The notes beneath the pieces were generated by a model. That model was not told where the DNA came from. It did not search any database and saw only the letters and a list, made by a program, of their open reading frames with translations. Of a stretch of DNA of 64,000 nucleotides, positions 49,969-58,233 are shown one piece after another; within the stretch, counting starts at the first letter, position 1, and every line of letters begins with the position of its first letter. This DNA comes from JBMOMT01 sp049324835 (GTDB taxonomy: Bacteria > Chloroflexota > Anaerolineae > CAYNKW01). The stretch is from the NCBI GenBank assembly GCA_049324835.1, contig JBMOMT010000010.1:94643-158642 (forward strand), in the 5' to 3' direction. The position numbers were made by a program, and so were the translations under genes.

Positions 49969-51683
49969 GCGACTGGCGGGTGGCAAGTGATAGGGGGCAG
50001 GAGTTGGGGGGGCAGTTGCGGCAGATTGTGCGCCCCAGAGCGGTGGGCAGCGCTGTCTATCGCCGGCTGCCGGGATCAAAAGACGTGGCGGGTTGGGCCG
50101 CCGATGCCCCGATCGCCGGGCGTTGTTGGGTGTCGGGGCAGGACTTGCCAGGCGGGCCTGTCGATCTGCCCAATCCCCGGTCTGAAAGCCGTTTGCCGTC
50201 TGGTATGTTGCGTTTCAGGCCGGGTGTGGCGCGCCCTCGCCGCCTGGCAGTGACTGTTGTGGCGGTGTTTTTGGTGGCGCTGGCCTGCGCCCTGGGGCCG
50301 CGCCTGGGTGGGCGGGTTTCAAGCGCCCAGTCTACAGGCGGCGGGCGGCTGGAAGCTTCTGGCATCATCCAGGCCGACGAGGTGACGGTGGCCAGCGAAT
50401 GGGGTGGGCAGATCGTAGAACTGTGGGTGGAGGAAGGGACGGTGGTGGCGGCGGGTGATCGGGTGCTGCGGCTGGATACGTCGCTGCTCGACGCCCAGAT
50501 CCGGGCGGCCAGAGCGGCGGTGGCTGTGGCTGAGGCTGGATTGGCCCAGGCCCAAGCCGGGGCGCGTCCGGGGCAGGTTGCCATGGCCGAGGCGCAACTG
50601 GCGCAGGCAGAGGTGGCGCGCCTGGCGGCCAGGCAAACGGTGAGCGACACGCTGTCGCTGGTGGAGAATCCCCAAGAGATTCTGTTACAGATAGCCGTTA
50701 TGCAGGCGCAGGCCGAGGCGGCGGCGCATCAGGTGGCGCAGGCGGTGATGCTCAAGGATGCTGCTGCGGTCGCCAACGACAAGTTCGAGGAAATCCAGGC
50801 CGACTGGAGCGGCGGGCGTAAAAAGGTTTGGGTCGACGCCGGGCCTGTCGAGGAATTGCGCGGTCAGTTGCCGGAGGAGTATCGGCCCCTTTTGCCCGCC
50901 GATCCGCCGGACGGTGTGTATCTTTTTGGCGATATCGAGGTGGTCATTCACGGCGATACCTACGAGCTGTATCGCTGGATGCAGGTCGAGATCCCTTTTG
51001 AGCTGCACCTGGCGCCCAATGGCTGGTGGCAGGCGTGGGTGGGGGTCAACGCGGCCGTGGCGCAGCAGGCGGGCCTGGAGGCTTTGCTGGCGCAGCTCTA
51101 CGCTCAACGGGCGCATCCCCAGAGCCTGGAGGCCCTGGTCGACGAGTCGCTGGCGGCTCTGGCCCAGGCCGAGGCGCAGGTGGCAGCGGCGCAGGCGCAG
51201 GTGGACGGTTTGAAAGCGGGTGTGTCGGTTCAGCAACTGGCGGCGCTGGAGGCGCGGGTGCTTCAGGCGCGCGCCGCGCTCGATTCACTGCTGACCCAAC
51301 GGGCTGCCCTGGAGCTCACTGCGCCGATGGCGGGCGTGGTGGTGAGCGTGCCTGCCCACGCAGGCGAAGTGGCAGCGGCGGGCGCGCCGCTGTTCACCCT
51401 GGCCCGGCTCTCGGAAGTGCGGCTCAGGCTCTACCTGCCGGAGACGCAGATCGGGCAGGTGCGGCTGGGCCAGCGGGTGCAGGTGACGGTGGACAGCTTT
51501 CCAGGGCGGGTTTTTGAGGGGGAGGTGGCCTACCTGGCCGACAGCGCCGCGTTTACGCCGCGCAACGTGGCTACCAAAGAGGAGCGGGTGCACCTGGTCT
51601 TTGCTGTGGAAGTGAGGCTGTCCAACGACGATGGGGCGCTCAAACCGGGCATGCCGGCCGATGCGGTGTTTGTGGAGGGGTGA
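49965..51683 (+). CDS. HlyD/YbhG-type membrane fusion adaptor (1), extended
   Basis: Protein of 572 aa from ATG 49965, which overlaps the ATPase stop and lies behind GGGAGGGAGG. The first 80 residues are polar and resemble nothing I know; a membrane helix (LAVTVVAVFLVALACAL) follows, so ATG 50205 is an alternative start. The core has the biotinyl-lipoyl half motifs (GIIQADEVTVASEWGGQIVE and TAPMAGVVVSVPAHAGEVAA) around an alpha-hairpin coiled coil. An insertion of roughly 85 residues sits inside the hairpin (VWVDAGPVEELRGQ to LAPNGWWQAWVGVN). The C-terminus GLK/GALKPGMPADAVF is typical. Confidence 0.85.
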   Translation: MSDWRVASDRGQELGGQLRQIVRPRAVGSAVYRRLPGSKDVAGWAADAPIAGRCWVSGQDLPGGPVDLPNPRSESRLPSGMLRFRPGVARPRRLAVTVVAVFLVALACALGPRLGGRVSSAQSTGGGRLEASGIIQADEVTVASEWGGQIVELWVEEGTVVAAGDRVLRLDTSLLDAQIRAARAAVAVAEAGLAQAQAGARPGQVAMAEAQLAQAEVARLAARQTVSDTLSLVENPQEILLQIAVMQAQAEAAAHQVAQAVMLKDAAAVANDKFEEIQADWSGGRKKVWVDAGPVEELRGQLPEEYRPLLPADPPDGVYLFGDIEVVIHGDTYELYRWMQVEIPFELHLAPNGWWQAWVGVNAAVAQQAGLEALLAQLYAQRAHPQSLEALVDESLAALAQAEAQVAAAQAQVDGLKAGVSVQQLAALEARVLQARAALDSLLTQRAALELTAPMAGVVVSVPAHAGEVAAAGAPLFTLARLSEVRLRLYLPETQIGQVRLGQRVQVTVDSFPGRVFEGEVAYLADSAAFTPRNVATKEERVHLVFAVEVRLSNDDGALKPGMPADAVFVEG

Positions 51684-51690
51684 GGAAAGC

Positions 51691-52920
51691 ATGAAGAATG
51701 TACGGTATGGCTGGTTGGTGGGAGCGATTTTCACGGTCATGCTGCTCGGTGGTTGCCAGGCGGTGGGTCTGCAGGCTGACGAGTCGGAGCTGTTGATGGC
51801 ATCGGGCACGATTCAGGCCGATGAGGTGCGCGTCGCCAGCGAATTGGGCGGGCGCATCGTGCGGTTATCGGTTGAGGCGGGCCAGACGGTGAGTGTGGGC
51901 GACGAGTTGGTGGTGTTGGATGCGGCATCGCTGTTGAGTAAACTGGCCGAGGCCGAGGCTGCCATAGTGGCGGCCCAGGCGGATTTGGAGGTGGTCCGGG
52001 CCGGGCCGCAAGCCGCCGAGATCGCGGCCATGCAGGCCTCGCTGGCGCTGGCCGGCGCGCAACACGATGGCGCGCTCGCTGCCTGGGAGAACGCCATTGT
52101 GGCGGTGGAGAGCCCCCAGGAACTGGACGCGCAGATCGCCGACGCGCGCACCCAGGTCGAACTGGCGGCGCAGAATGTCGAGCTGGCCGAGGCTCAACTG
52201 GCGCGCGAGAGGCTGCTGCGCGATCAACGTCCGGAAGGTTCGATGGAGCGGCAGGTGTTCGATCTGCAGGTGCAGGCCGCCGAAGAAGCGTTGGCGGCGG
52301 CGCAGGCTGAGGAGCGGGCGGCCCAGATACTGCTCGACCGGTTGTGGGTCATCCGCCGCCAACCGCTGGCGCTGCTGGCGCAGGCCCACAGCGCTGAAGG
52401 GCAGCATCGGATCTCTGAGGCGGCGGTGGTCGTGGCTCAGGCCCGGTTGGACGATCTGTTGGCCGGGCCGGCGCAGCACGAGATCGCCGTGGCGGAGGCC
52501 AATCTGAATCTGGCGCAGGCCCAGGCAGACGTGCTGCGGGCGCAGTTGGCCAAATTCACGCTGACAAGCCCGGTGAGCGGGGTGGTGCTGGATCGGCTTT
52601 TGTATGGCGGTGAGGTGGCCGCTCCGGCGGCCACGATCCTGACGCTGGCCGATCTCGGCGCCGTGACGCTGATGGTCTACGTGCCGGAGAATCGTATCGG
52701 TCAGGTGACGTTGGGCCAGGCGGTGCAGGTGACGGTGGATAGTTTTCCGGGCCGGACTTTCGAAGGCCGGGTGGCGCGCATCGGCAGTGAACCCGAGTTC
52801 ACGCCGCGCAACGTGGCCACCCAGGAGGAGCGGCTGAACACGTTCTACGCCGTTGAGGTGCAGCTGCCCAACCCTGAGGGTCTACTCAAGCCAGGTATGC
52901 CCGCCGATGCGACTTTTTGA
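51691..52920 (+). CDS. HlyD/YbhG-type membrane fusion lipoprotein (2)
   Basis: Protein of 409 aa from ATG 51691 behind GAGGAAAGC. Signal peptide with lipobox MLLGGC (Cys about 22). Lipoyl half motifs (TIQADEVRVASELGGRIVRL and TSPVSGVVLDRLLYGGEVAA) flank a long alpha-hairpin rich in Ala/Glu/Gln. PENRIGQVTLGQAVQVTVDS and LLKPGMPADATF close the beta-barrel. Last gene of the TetR operon. Two adaptors per operon, one membrane-spanning and one lipidated, is unusual. Confidence 0.88.
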   Translation: MKNVRYGWLVGAIFTVMLLGGCQAVGLQADESELLMASGTIQADEVRVASELGGRIVRLSVEAGQTVSVGDELVVLDAASLLSKLAEAEAAIVAAQADLEVVRAGPQAAEIAAMQASLALAGAQHDGALAAWENAIVAVESPQELDAQIADARTQVELAAQNVELAEAQLARERLLRDQRPEGSMERQVFDLQVQAAEEALAAAQAEERAAQILLDRLWVIRRQPLALLAQAHSAEGQHRISEAAVVVAQARLDDLLAGPAQHEIAVAEANLNLAQAQADVLRAQLAKFTLTSPVSGVVLDRLLYGGEVAAPAATILTLADLGAVTLMVYVPENRIGQVTLGQAVQVTVDSFPGRTFEGRVARIGSEPEFTPRNVATQEERLNTFYAVEVQLPNPEGLLKPGMPADATF

Positions 52921-52934
52921 TACCGGCCTGACGG

Positions 52935-53126
52935 TTAGGGCGACGCTTTGGGTATGACGATCCACAGGATGAGGTAGGGGATCAGGCCCGGCAACCCGCC
53001 AGGGAAAAACAGGATCAGAAACAGCAGACGGAACCAAAAGACGTCGATATCAAAGAATTCGGCCAGACCGCCGCACACGCCACCCAAGATGCGGTAGCGC
53101 CTCGACCGGCGTAGCTTGTGACTCAT
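52935..53126 (-). CDS. PspC-domain protein
   Basis: Protein of 63 aa from ATG 53126, with AGGAGAA upstream. RSRRYRILGGVCGGLAEFFDIDVFWFRLLFLIL is the PspC domain, followed by a short hydrophobic segment (PGLIPYLILWIVIP). PspC proteins take part in membrane stress responses. It is convergent with the HlyD gene, only 14 bp away, with no obvious terminator. Confidence 0.85.
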   Translation of the reverse strand: MSHKLRRSRRYRILGGVCGGLAEFFDIDVFWFRLLFLILFFPGGLPGLIPYLILWIVIPKASP

Positions 53127-53352
53127 GCTAAAGGGTTCTCCTGTGTCCTGTATTTGGGAATGGTTTCTGTTTCCATTACGCATCAAAAGCTGAGCAGTTT
53201 CACTGTCGAATCGACAACAAAACAGCCACTCGTGGGCCAGGCCTTGCAGTGGCTGTTTCTTTGGACCGGTCGGTTGTTTCGGCGGCAAGGGACAAAAGAG
53301 ACACACTGGATGGTGCCAGGTGTCCCTTGGAACGGTGTCTTGGAACGGGGTG

Positions 53353-53691
53353 TCAGACGCCAAAACGATAGCCGACCCCACGTACCGTTCGCAGGCGGGC
53401 CGGTCGGCGTGGGTCTGCCTCGATCTTGCGCCGCAGCCAGGAAACGTGCACCTGAAGCGTGCGCATATCCCCCAGGTAATCGGTCTCCCAGACTTCTTTC
53501 ATGAGGAACCTGTGACTCAGCACCTGATTGGGATAGCGCATAAAGGTGGCCAGCAACTGGCATTCCTTGGGCGTGAGGCGAATCAGACCATGCCCGTTTT
53601 TCAACTCTCGGGTTTTTAGATCGAGATTCAAGTCATCGACGGTGAGGACTTGAGGTACCCGAGCTGGCTTTTCTTTCTTCCCGCTCATCAT
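53353..53691 (-). CDS. Stand-alone OmpR-type winged-helix DNA-binding protein
   Basis: Protein of 112 aa, only the effector domain of an OmpR/PhoB regulator: LIRLTPKECQLLATFMRYPNQ, SHRFLMKEVWETDYLGDMRTLQVHVSWLRRKIEADP, LRTVRGVGYRFGV. No receiver domain is present. ATG-ATG starts follow a perfect AAGGAGGTG. It is divergent from the KAP gene, sharing about 240 bp; a TATAAT for it lies at 53727-53722. Orphan winged-helix proteins of this kind can act without phosphorylation. Confidence 0.85.
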   Translation of the reverse strand: MMSGKKEKPARVPQVLTVDDLNLDLKTRELKNGHGLIRLTPKECQLLATFMRYPNQVLSHRFLMKEVWETDYLGDMRTLQVHVSWLRRKIEADPRRPARLRTVRGVGYRFGV

Positions 53692-53859
53692 GCACCTCCT
53701 TTTTTCTCACCCCCCAGGTCTATTATAGCATAGATCACCAGCCAGGAAAGCCCTACGGCCTGCTCAATCTTAAAATTTTCGGTCTGTTTCAAAGGTGTAA
53801 TTTTCCACAGGTGAGGCCGACAAGAGGAGGCTGGAGGCACTCGGATACTGAGCAGGCAG

Positions 53860-53889
53860 ATGACAAGCTTCAGAATTCTGTGATATAAT
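53860..53889 (+). promoter_or_regulatory. Promoter of the KAP/CHAT operon
   Basis: ATGACA (53860-53865), 18-bp spacer, TATAAT (53884-53889), 41 bp before the start codon at 53930. Confidence 0.55.
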
Positions 53890-53929
53890 GAGGCATCGGT
53901 TGCGAGCAACCTGTTGTGAGGAGGAAACG

Positions 53930-56251
53930 ATGACAGAATCGGATCAGGGGCGGCAGCCTGCTGTGCCATCCATTCAACCTGACCTGCCGGCCCAGGCGGA
54001 TCATCTCGACTTTTCGCCCTATGTACAAACCTTTGTGGATATCATCACCGACCGGAACACCCAGACGCCCTTGACGATCGGGGTTTTTGGCGCCTGGGGA
54101 AGCGGCAAGACCAGCCTGATGCAGATGATCCGGCGGCAACTGGTGGCCTGGCAGCGCCAACAGGCGCGCTCCGAGGCGAACCAGGAGCGAAAACTGCTGA
54201 CCGTCTGGTTCAATGCCTGGCGTTACAACCGCGACGCGGCGCTCTGGCAGGCGCTGGTGCTGCGCGTGCTGACCGTGCTACGGGCCGAGATGCGAGGAAA
54301 CCAGAACGCTCTGGACCTTTTGGATCGTATCGAGGTCAACCTTTACCGGGCAGCCAACCCGGCCTCGTTGGGCGAACTGGTCATCGAGGGGCAGTCGTTG
54401 TTTGGCGGCGGCGAGGCCGGGGCGCAGTTCAGACTGCCCACCAGCGTGGGTCTGGATCTCTTGGAAGAGATCGCTCAGGCCCGGGCACAGGTCTCAGACG
54501 AGCAGGAAAAAGGGGTGGCGGCAGCGCAAGCCTTTCAACGGTCGATGGCGCGGCTGCGCACCGATCTCGACCGCAAACGGGTCGAGGCGCTGGAGAGTTT
54601 TCTGGACGATTTCCAGACGCTGGTTCAGAACCACGTCTATCCGGGCGCGCTGGTCGTTTTTGTGGACGATCTGGATCGTTGCCTGCCGGAAAAGGCGGTC
54701 GAAATTCTGGAGGCCATCAAGCTGTTTTTCGACGTCGAGCACTGTATCTTTGTTCTGGGCATCGACCGGCAGGTGATCGAGCGGGGTATCCGCCTCAAAT
54801 ATCACGATTACGAGACGCTGGACGAAGAGGGGCCGCCGCCGATCAGCGGCACACAGTACCTGGAAAAGATCGTCCAGATCCCGTTTCAACTGCCGGTCAT
54901 CGACCGTGTGGCGATGGAAGATTACGTGCGGGAAATGGTGCCAGACCTGAAGGAGGTCGATGCGCGTTGCTACCGGGTTTTCACCGTGGGCATGGAGCCG
55001 AACCCCAGGCGCGTCAAACGTACACTCAACATCTTTTTGTTGCTCTGGCGGCTGGCCCGTAACCATCCGGAGCTGGCGAGCGGCATCAAACCGGTGCGCC
55101 TGCTCAAGATCGTCATCGTCCAGATGCATCATCCCAAACTGTTTGCCCTGTTGCCCAACGATCCGGGTTTGCTCATCAGGCTCGAAGAAAGGTTTCGGCA
55201 GGCCGAGAGCCAGCGAGAGCGCCGGTACTCGGAGCAGGTCGGCGAGTCGACCGGCATCGTCGAGGCGGCCGGGCCGGAAGCGATCTTTTTGGGCAACGCG
55301 CAACTGCGCGATCTGCTCACCTTGCACGACATCAGCGAGCCAGATGCCAATTTTGTCGATATCCAGCCCGCCGAGGTCAAAGAATACGTCCATCTGAGCA
55401 GCAGCGCCGTGGAGGATTGGGCCATTCGCGAGGGCAAGGTGGCGACGGTGGAGCCTCAGTTGGTGCGGGTTCCGGCCGGCGAGTTTTCGATGGGTGTGAA
55501 GCCGGAGGCCATCAGTGAGCTCATCGCTCTCTACGAGGAGGAAGGGCTGGGCGCCGACCGGCAGTGGCTGCTGGCGCAGACGCCGCAGCACACCCTGACA
55601 CTACCCGCCTTTGATATGGGACGTTACCTGGTGACCAACGCCGAGTATGCTGCTTTTGTGGAGAGCTCGGCAGGCGCCGTATCGCCGCCGCGCCACTGGA
55701 AGGGCGGCGCCGTGCCGCCCGAACTGGCGCGCCACCCGGTGGTCAATGTCACCTGGCAGGATGCCCTGGCCTACTGTGCCTGGCTGAGCGGGCGCACGGG
55801 CAAGCAGTATCGCCTGCCCACCGAGGCCGAGTGGGAAAAGGCGGCCAGTTGGGAGCCGCAGGGGAGCAAAAAGCGCGCCTATCCCTGGGGAGACGATTGG
55901 GACCCCGCCAGATGTAGCAACGCCGCCTCACCTGAGCGCGGGGTCAGTCCTGTCGGTCACTACAGCCAGGTCGGCGGCGACAGCGCCTATGGCATCAGCG
56001 ACATGGCAGGCAACGTGTGGGAGTGGACGCTGAGCAAATGGGGGCGGGATCGGAGCCAGCCAGCTTTTGTTTACCCCTACAACCCCACCGATGGCCGCCA
56101 GGCGTTGGACGGCTCGGAGCTGCGAGTGTTGCGCGGCGGCAGCTTTCACGATGGCCGTGGTTGGTGCCGGGTGAGCTCACGCTTTCCCAACGAGCCACTG
56201 CTGGCGGCCGATTACATCGGCTTTCGAGTGGTCAGGGTGGAGGAGCCATGA
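53930..56251 (+). CDS. KAP-family P-loop NTPase with C-terminal FGE-sulfatase-like domain
   Basis: Protein of 773 aa from ATG 53930, behind GAGGAGG. Residues about 25-440 form a KAP NTPase: DFSPYVQTFVDIITD, Walker A GVFGAWGSGKTSL (about 51-63), TVWFNAWRYNRD, Walker B LVVFVDDLDRCLPEKAVEIL (about 241-260), LGIDRQVIERGI, and the NPRRVKRTLN arginine region. No membrane helix pair is evident. Residues about 510-770 are an FGE-sulfatase (SUMF1) fold: MGRYLVTNAEYAAFV, HPVVNVTWQDALAYCAWL, YRLPTEAEWEKAA, NVWEWT, LRGGSF, GFRVVR. Of the two FGE catalytic Cys, the first (WCR) is kept and the second is Val, so binding rather than oxidation is likely. Coupled to the CHAT gene. Confidence 0.88.
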   Translation: MTESDQGRQPAVPSIQPDLPAQADHLDFSPYVQTFVDIITDRNTQTPLTIGVFGAWGSGKTSLMQMIRRQLVAWQRQQARSEANQERKLLTVWFNAWRYNRDAALWQALVLRVLTVLRAEMRGNQNALDLLDRIEVNLYRAANPASLGELVIEGQSLFGGGEAGAQFRLPTSVGLDLLEEIAQARAQVSDEQEKGVAAAQAFQRSMARLRTDLDRKRVEALESFLDDFQTLVQNHVYPGALVVFVDDLDRCLPEKAVEILEAIKLFFDVEHCIFVLGIDRQVIERGIRLKYHDYETLDEEGPPPISGTQYLEKIVQIPFQLPVIDRVAMEDYVREMVPDLKEVDARCYRVFTVGMEPNPRRVKRTLNIFLLLWRLARNHPELASGIKPVRLLKIVIVQMHHPKLFALLPNDPGLLIRLEERFRQAESQRERRYSEQVGESTGIVEAAGPEAIFLGNAQLRDLLTLHDISEPDANFVDIQPAEVKEYVHLSSSAVEDWAIREGKVATVEPQLVRVPAGEFSMGVKPEAISELIALYEEEGLGADRQWLLAQTPQHTLTLPAFDMGRYLVTNAEYAAFVESSAGAVSPPRHWKGGAVPPELARHPVVNVTWQDALAYCAWLSGRTGKQYRLPTEAEWEKAASWEPQGSKKRAYPWGDDWDPARCSNAASPERGVSPVGHYSQVGGDSAYGISDMAGNVWEWTLSKWGRDRSQPAFVYPYNPTDGRQALDGSELRVLRGGSFHDGRGWCRVSSRFPNEPLLAADYIGFRVVRVEEP

Positions 56252-58230
56252 CACATCTGGAAACGTTGCTTCAGCAGGCGAAAGCAGGACAGTTGACCCT
56301 GCTGCTGGGCCTGGATCTGGCCGTAGAGGCCACCGGTCTACCTTCAGGACAAGAGTTGGCGCATGGCCTGGCGGCCGAGTATCATCTACCTGTCGCCGAC
56401 TCGCTGGCGGCGGTGGCTCAGGGACCAAAACAGCGGGGACAGCAGTGGCAGTATGCCAGCTATCTGAAAAAAGCGCTGCCGCCGGACGGCGAGCCCGGCC
56501 CGCTGCACCGGGCGGTGGCGGCCTTGCCGCTGCCGCTGTTGATCGCCACGACCTACGACGATCGCCTGGCTCGCGCCCTGGCCGAGGCGGGCCGTCCGGC
56601 CAATCTGTTGCTCGAAGATCGAGACCTGGAGCAGCGCCGCTTCGAACGGCCCGATCTGATCAAACTCTGCGGCGATGTGGGCCGCCCCCATACGCTGGTG
56701 GCGGCGGAAGACGAGTATCTGGATGTGTTGCTGGATGATAACCGTCAGGCGATTTTGGATCGGGTGGGTGAGGGGCTGCACGAGACGGTGCTGCTGCTGG
56801 GTTGCGATCCGGCCAGGGACGGCGATTTTGACAACTGGCTCTACTTTGAGGTGTTGAGGAAACTGGGAGCTTTTGGCGTTCCGGGTTATCTGGTGTGGTC
56901 GCAGCCGGCGGCAGCCGACGTGGCTCGCTGGGCCGGGCGAAACGTGACGATCATCGACGCTGAGCCGCTGGAATTCTTGAACGCGCTGGCGCAAGGGTTG
57001 GAAGGCGCGCCGGTGGCGCAGCCGCCAGACAAAGAGATGGCCGCCCTGCGGGGGTTGTTACAACTGCTGCGCGGCTCACCCACTCGGGCGCAGGTGGACA
57101 CAGCCATTGCTCAGGTGCCCGCGACGCAGCGGCTCAGGTCGATCCGCATCACCTTCCGGTTGCGCCTTTCGGCTGAAAATAACCTGCGGCTGGCGCTCGA
57201 TCTGGCTTACGATCCGGATATCGAGCATTTTTCGGGCGATTTTGTGGATAGCGGCATCTCGCTGCAGCGGTTGCGCAACTGGACGGCCAGTGCGGAAGAG
57301 AGGCGAAAAAATTGGGAACTGCCTCAGAACAGCCCGGTGGAGCAACGCGCTCTGGAATTTTTCGAGGCGCTGCTGCCGTCTGGCTCTGTCGAGCGGCAAA
57401 AGTACGAGAGAGCGCTCTATGTGCGCCAGCGCTTTGCCGACGCGCTCTATATCGTCTTTGAGCCAGACGACGAACGCGGCCGGTTGTCGCGTGTGCCCTG
57501 GGAATTGTTACACGATGGTCAGGTGACGTTGGGCCGCGGCTTTTTGGGCCTCAAATACCCGGTCTATCGGCGGATGCCGGACGGCGCCGCGCTGAATCGG
57601 ATGGCGGGGCGCATCCAAAAGGCGCTGCTCGTGGCCGCCGATCCCACGCAAACGCTGGGTGAGTTGAACGCCGAGCTGGATTGGCTCAAGACGACATTGG
57701 AAGGCGCCGGCCTGACGGTGGACGTGCGCCGACCCGACGATCCGGACGTGAGCGACCCGGAGGCGATCAAGCGGCTGTTGCGCGACGGCGGCTACCAACT
57801 CTTTCACTTTACCGGGCACGGTCTGTTCAACGATGACGAACCAACCAGGAGCAAATTGATGCTGGGCCGGGCCAGGGAGCGTGATATAGCGCTCACTGCC
57901 GAGGCCCTGGCCGAGGCGGCCCGCGAGAGCGCGCTGGTGCTCGTCTTTTTGAGCGCCTGTGAGGTCGGGTTGACCGACGAATTGCGGTCCAGCCGGCCCT
58001 GGGAGGAAGCCGGCGTCGTCGATGCCCTCACCCGCGCCGGCGTGCCGGCGACGGTGGGAATGCGCTGGCGGGTGGGCGATCAGAACAGCCGGAAAATTGC
58101 CCAGACCTTTTACACCGAGTTGCTGGGCGGCAAACCGGCCGAGCGGGCGCTGACTTTTGCCAGGCAGGCAGTGGCCGGTGAGGCGGATTGGGCCAACCCC
58201 ATCTTGACCAAACGCCACGGCGTTCTGTGA
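56248..58230 (+). CDS. SIR2-like domain plus CHAT caspase-like protease
   Basis: Protein of 660 aa from ATG 56248, overlapping the KAP stop (ATGA) behind GTGGAGGAG. The N-terminal 255 aa follow a SIR2-like plan (LLLGLDLAVEATGLPSGQEL, LLIATTYDDRLARALAEAG, DLIKLCGDVGRPHTLVAAED), but the GAG loop is lost and the catalytic KLHGD His is Cys141. A middle domain (265-400) has no match I know. CHAT protease at 405-655: LSRVPWELLHDG, LFHFTGHGLF with His524, and VFLSACEVG with Cys571, the expected His-Cys dyad. Probable role: a protease triggered by the partner NTPase, as in predicted conflict systems. Confidence 0.85.
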   Translation: MTHLETLLQQAKAGQLTLLLGLDLAVEATGLPSGQELAHGLAAEYHLPVADSLAAVAQGPKQRGQQWQYASYLKKALPPDGEPGPLHRAVAALPLPLLIATTYDDRLARALAEAGRPANLLLEDRDLEQRRFERPDLIKLCGDVGRPHTLVAAEDEYLDVLLDDNRQAILDRVGEGLHETVLLLGCDPARDGDFDNWLYFEVLRKLGAFGVPGYLVWSQPAAADVARWAGRNVTIIDAEPLEFLNALAQGLEGAPVAQPPDKEMAALRGLLQLLRGSPTRAQVDTAIAQVPATQRLRSIRITFRLRLSAENNLRLALDLAYDPDIEHFSGDFVDSGISLQRLRNWTASAEERRKNWELPQNSPVEQRALEFFEALLPSGSVERQKYERALYVRQRFADALYIVFEPDDERGRLSRVPWELLHDGQVTLGRGFLGLKYPVYRRMPDGAALNRMAGRIQKALLVAADPTQTLGELNAELDWLKTTLEGAGLTVDVRRPDDPDVSDPEAIKRLLRDGGYQLFHFTGHGLFNDDEPTRSKLMLGRARERDIALTAEALAEAARESALVLVFLSACEVGLTDELRSSRPWEEAGVVDALTRAGVPATVGMRWRVGDQNSRKIAQTFYTELLGGKPAERALTFARQAVAGEADWANPILTKRHGVL

Positions 58231-58233
58231 AAC

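Noticed and set aside
53888..53929. Upstream start for the first KAP gene
   Set aside because: That ATG overlaps the -10 box TATAAT and has no ribosome site, while ATG 53930 follows GAGGAGG.
55600..56251. Diversity-generating retroelement target in the FGE/C-type lectin-like domain
   Set aside because: The C-terminal region is not Asn/AAY-rich, and no reverse transcriptase or template repeat was seen nearby.
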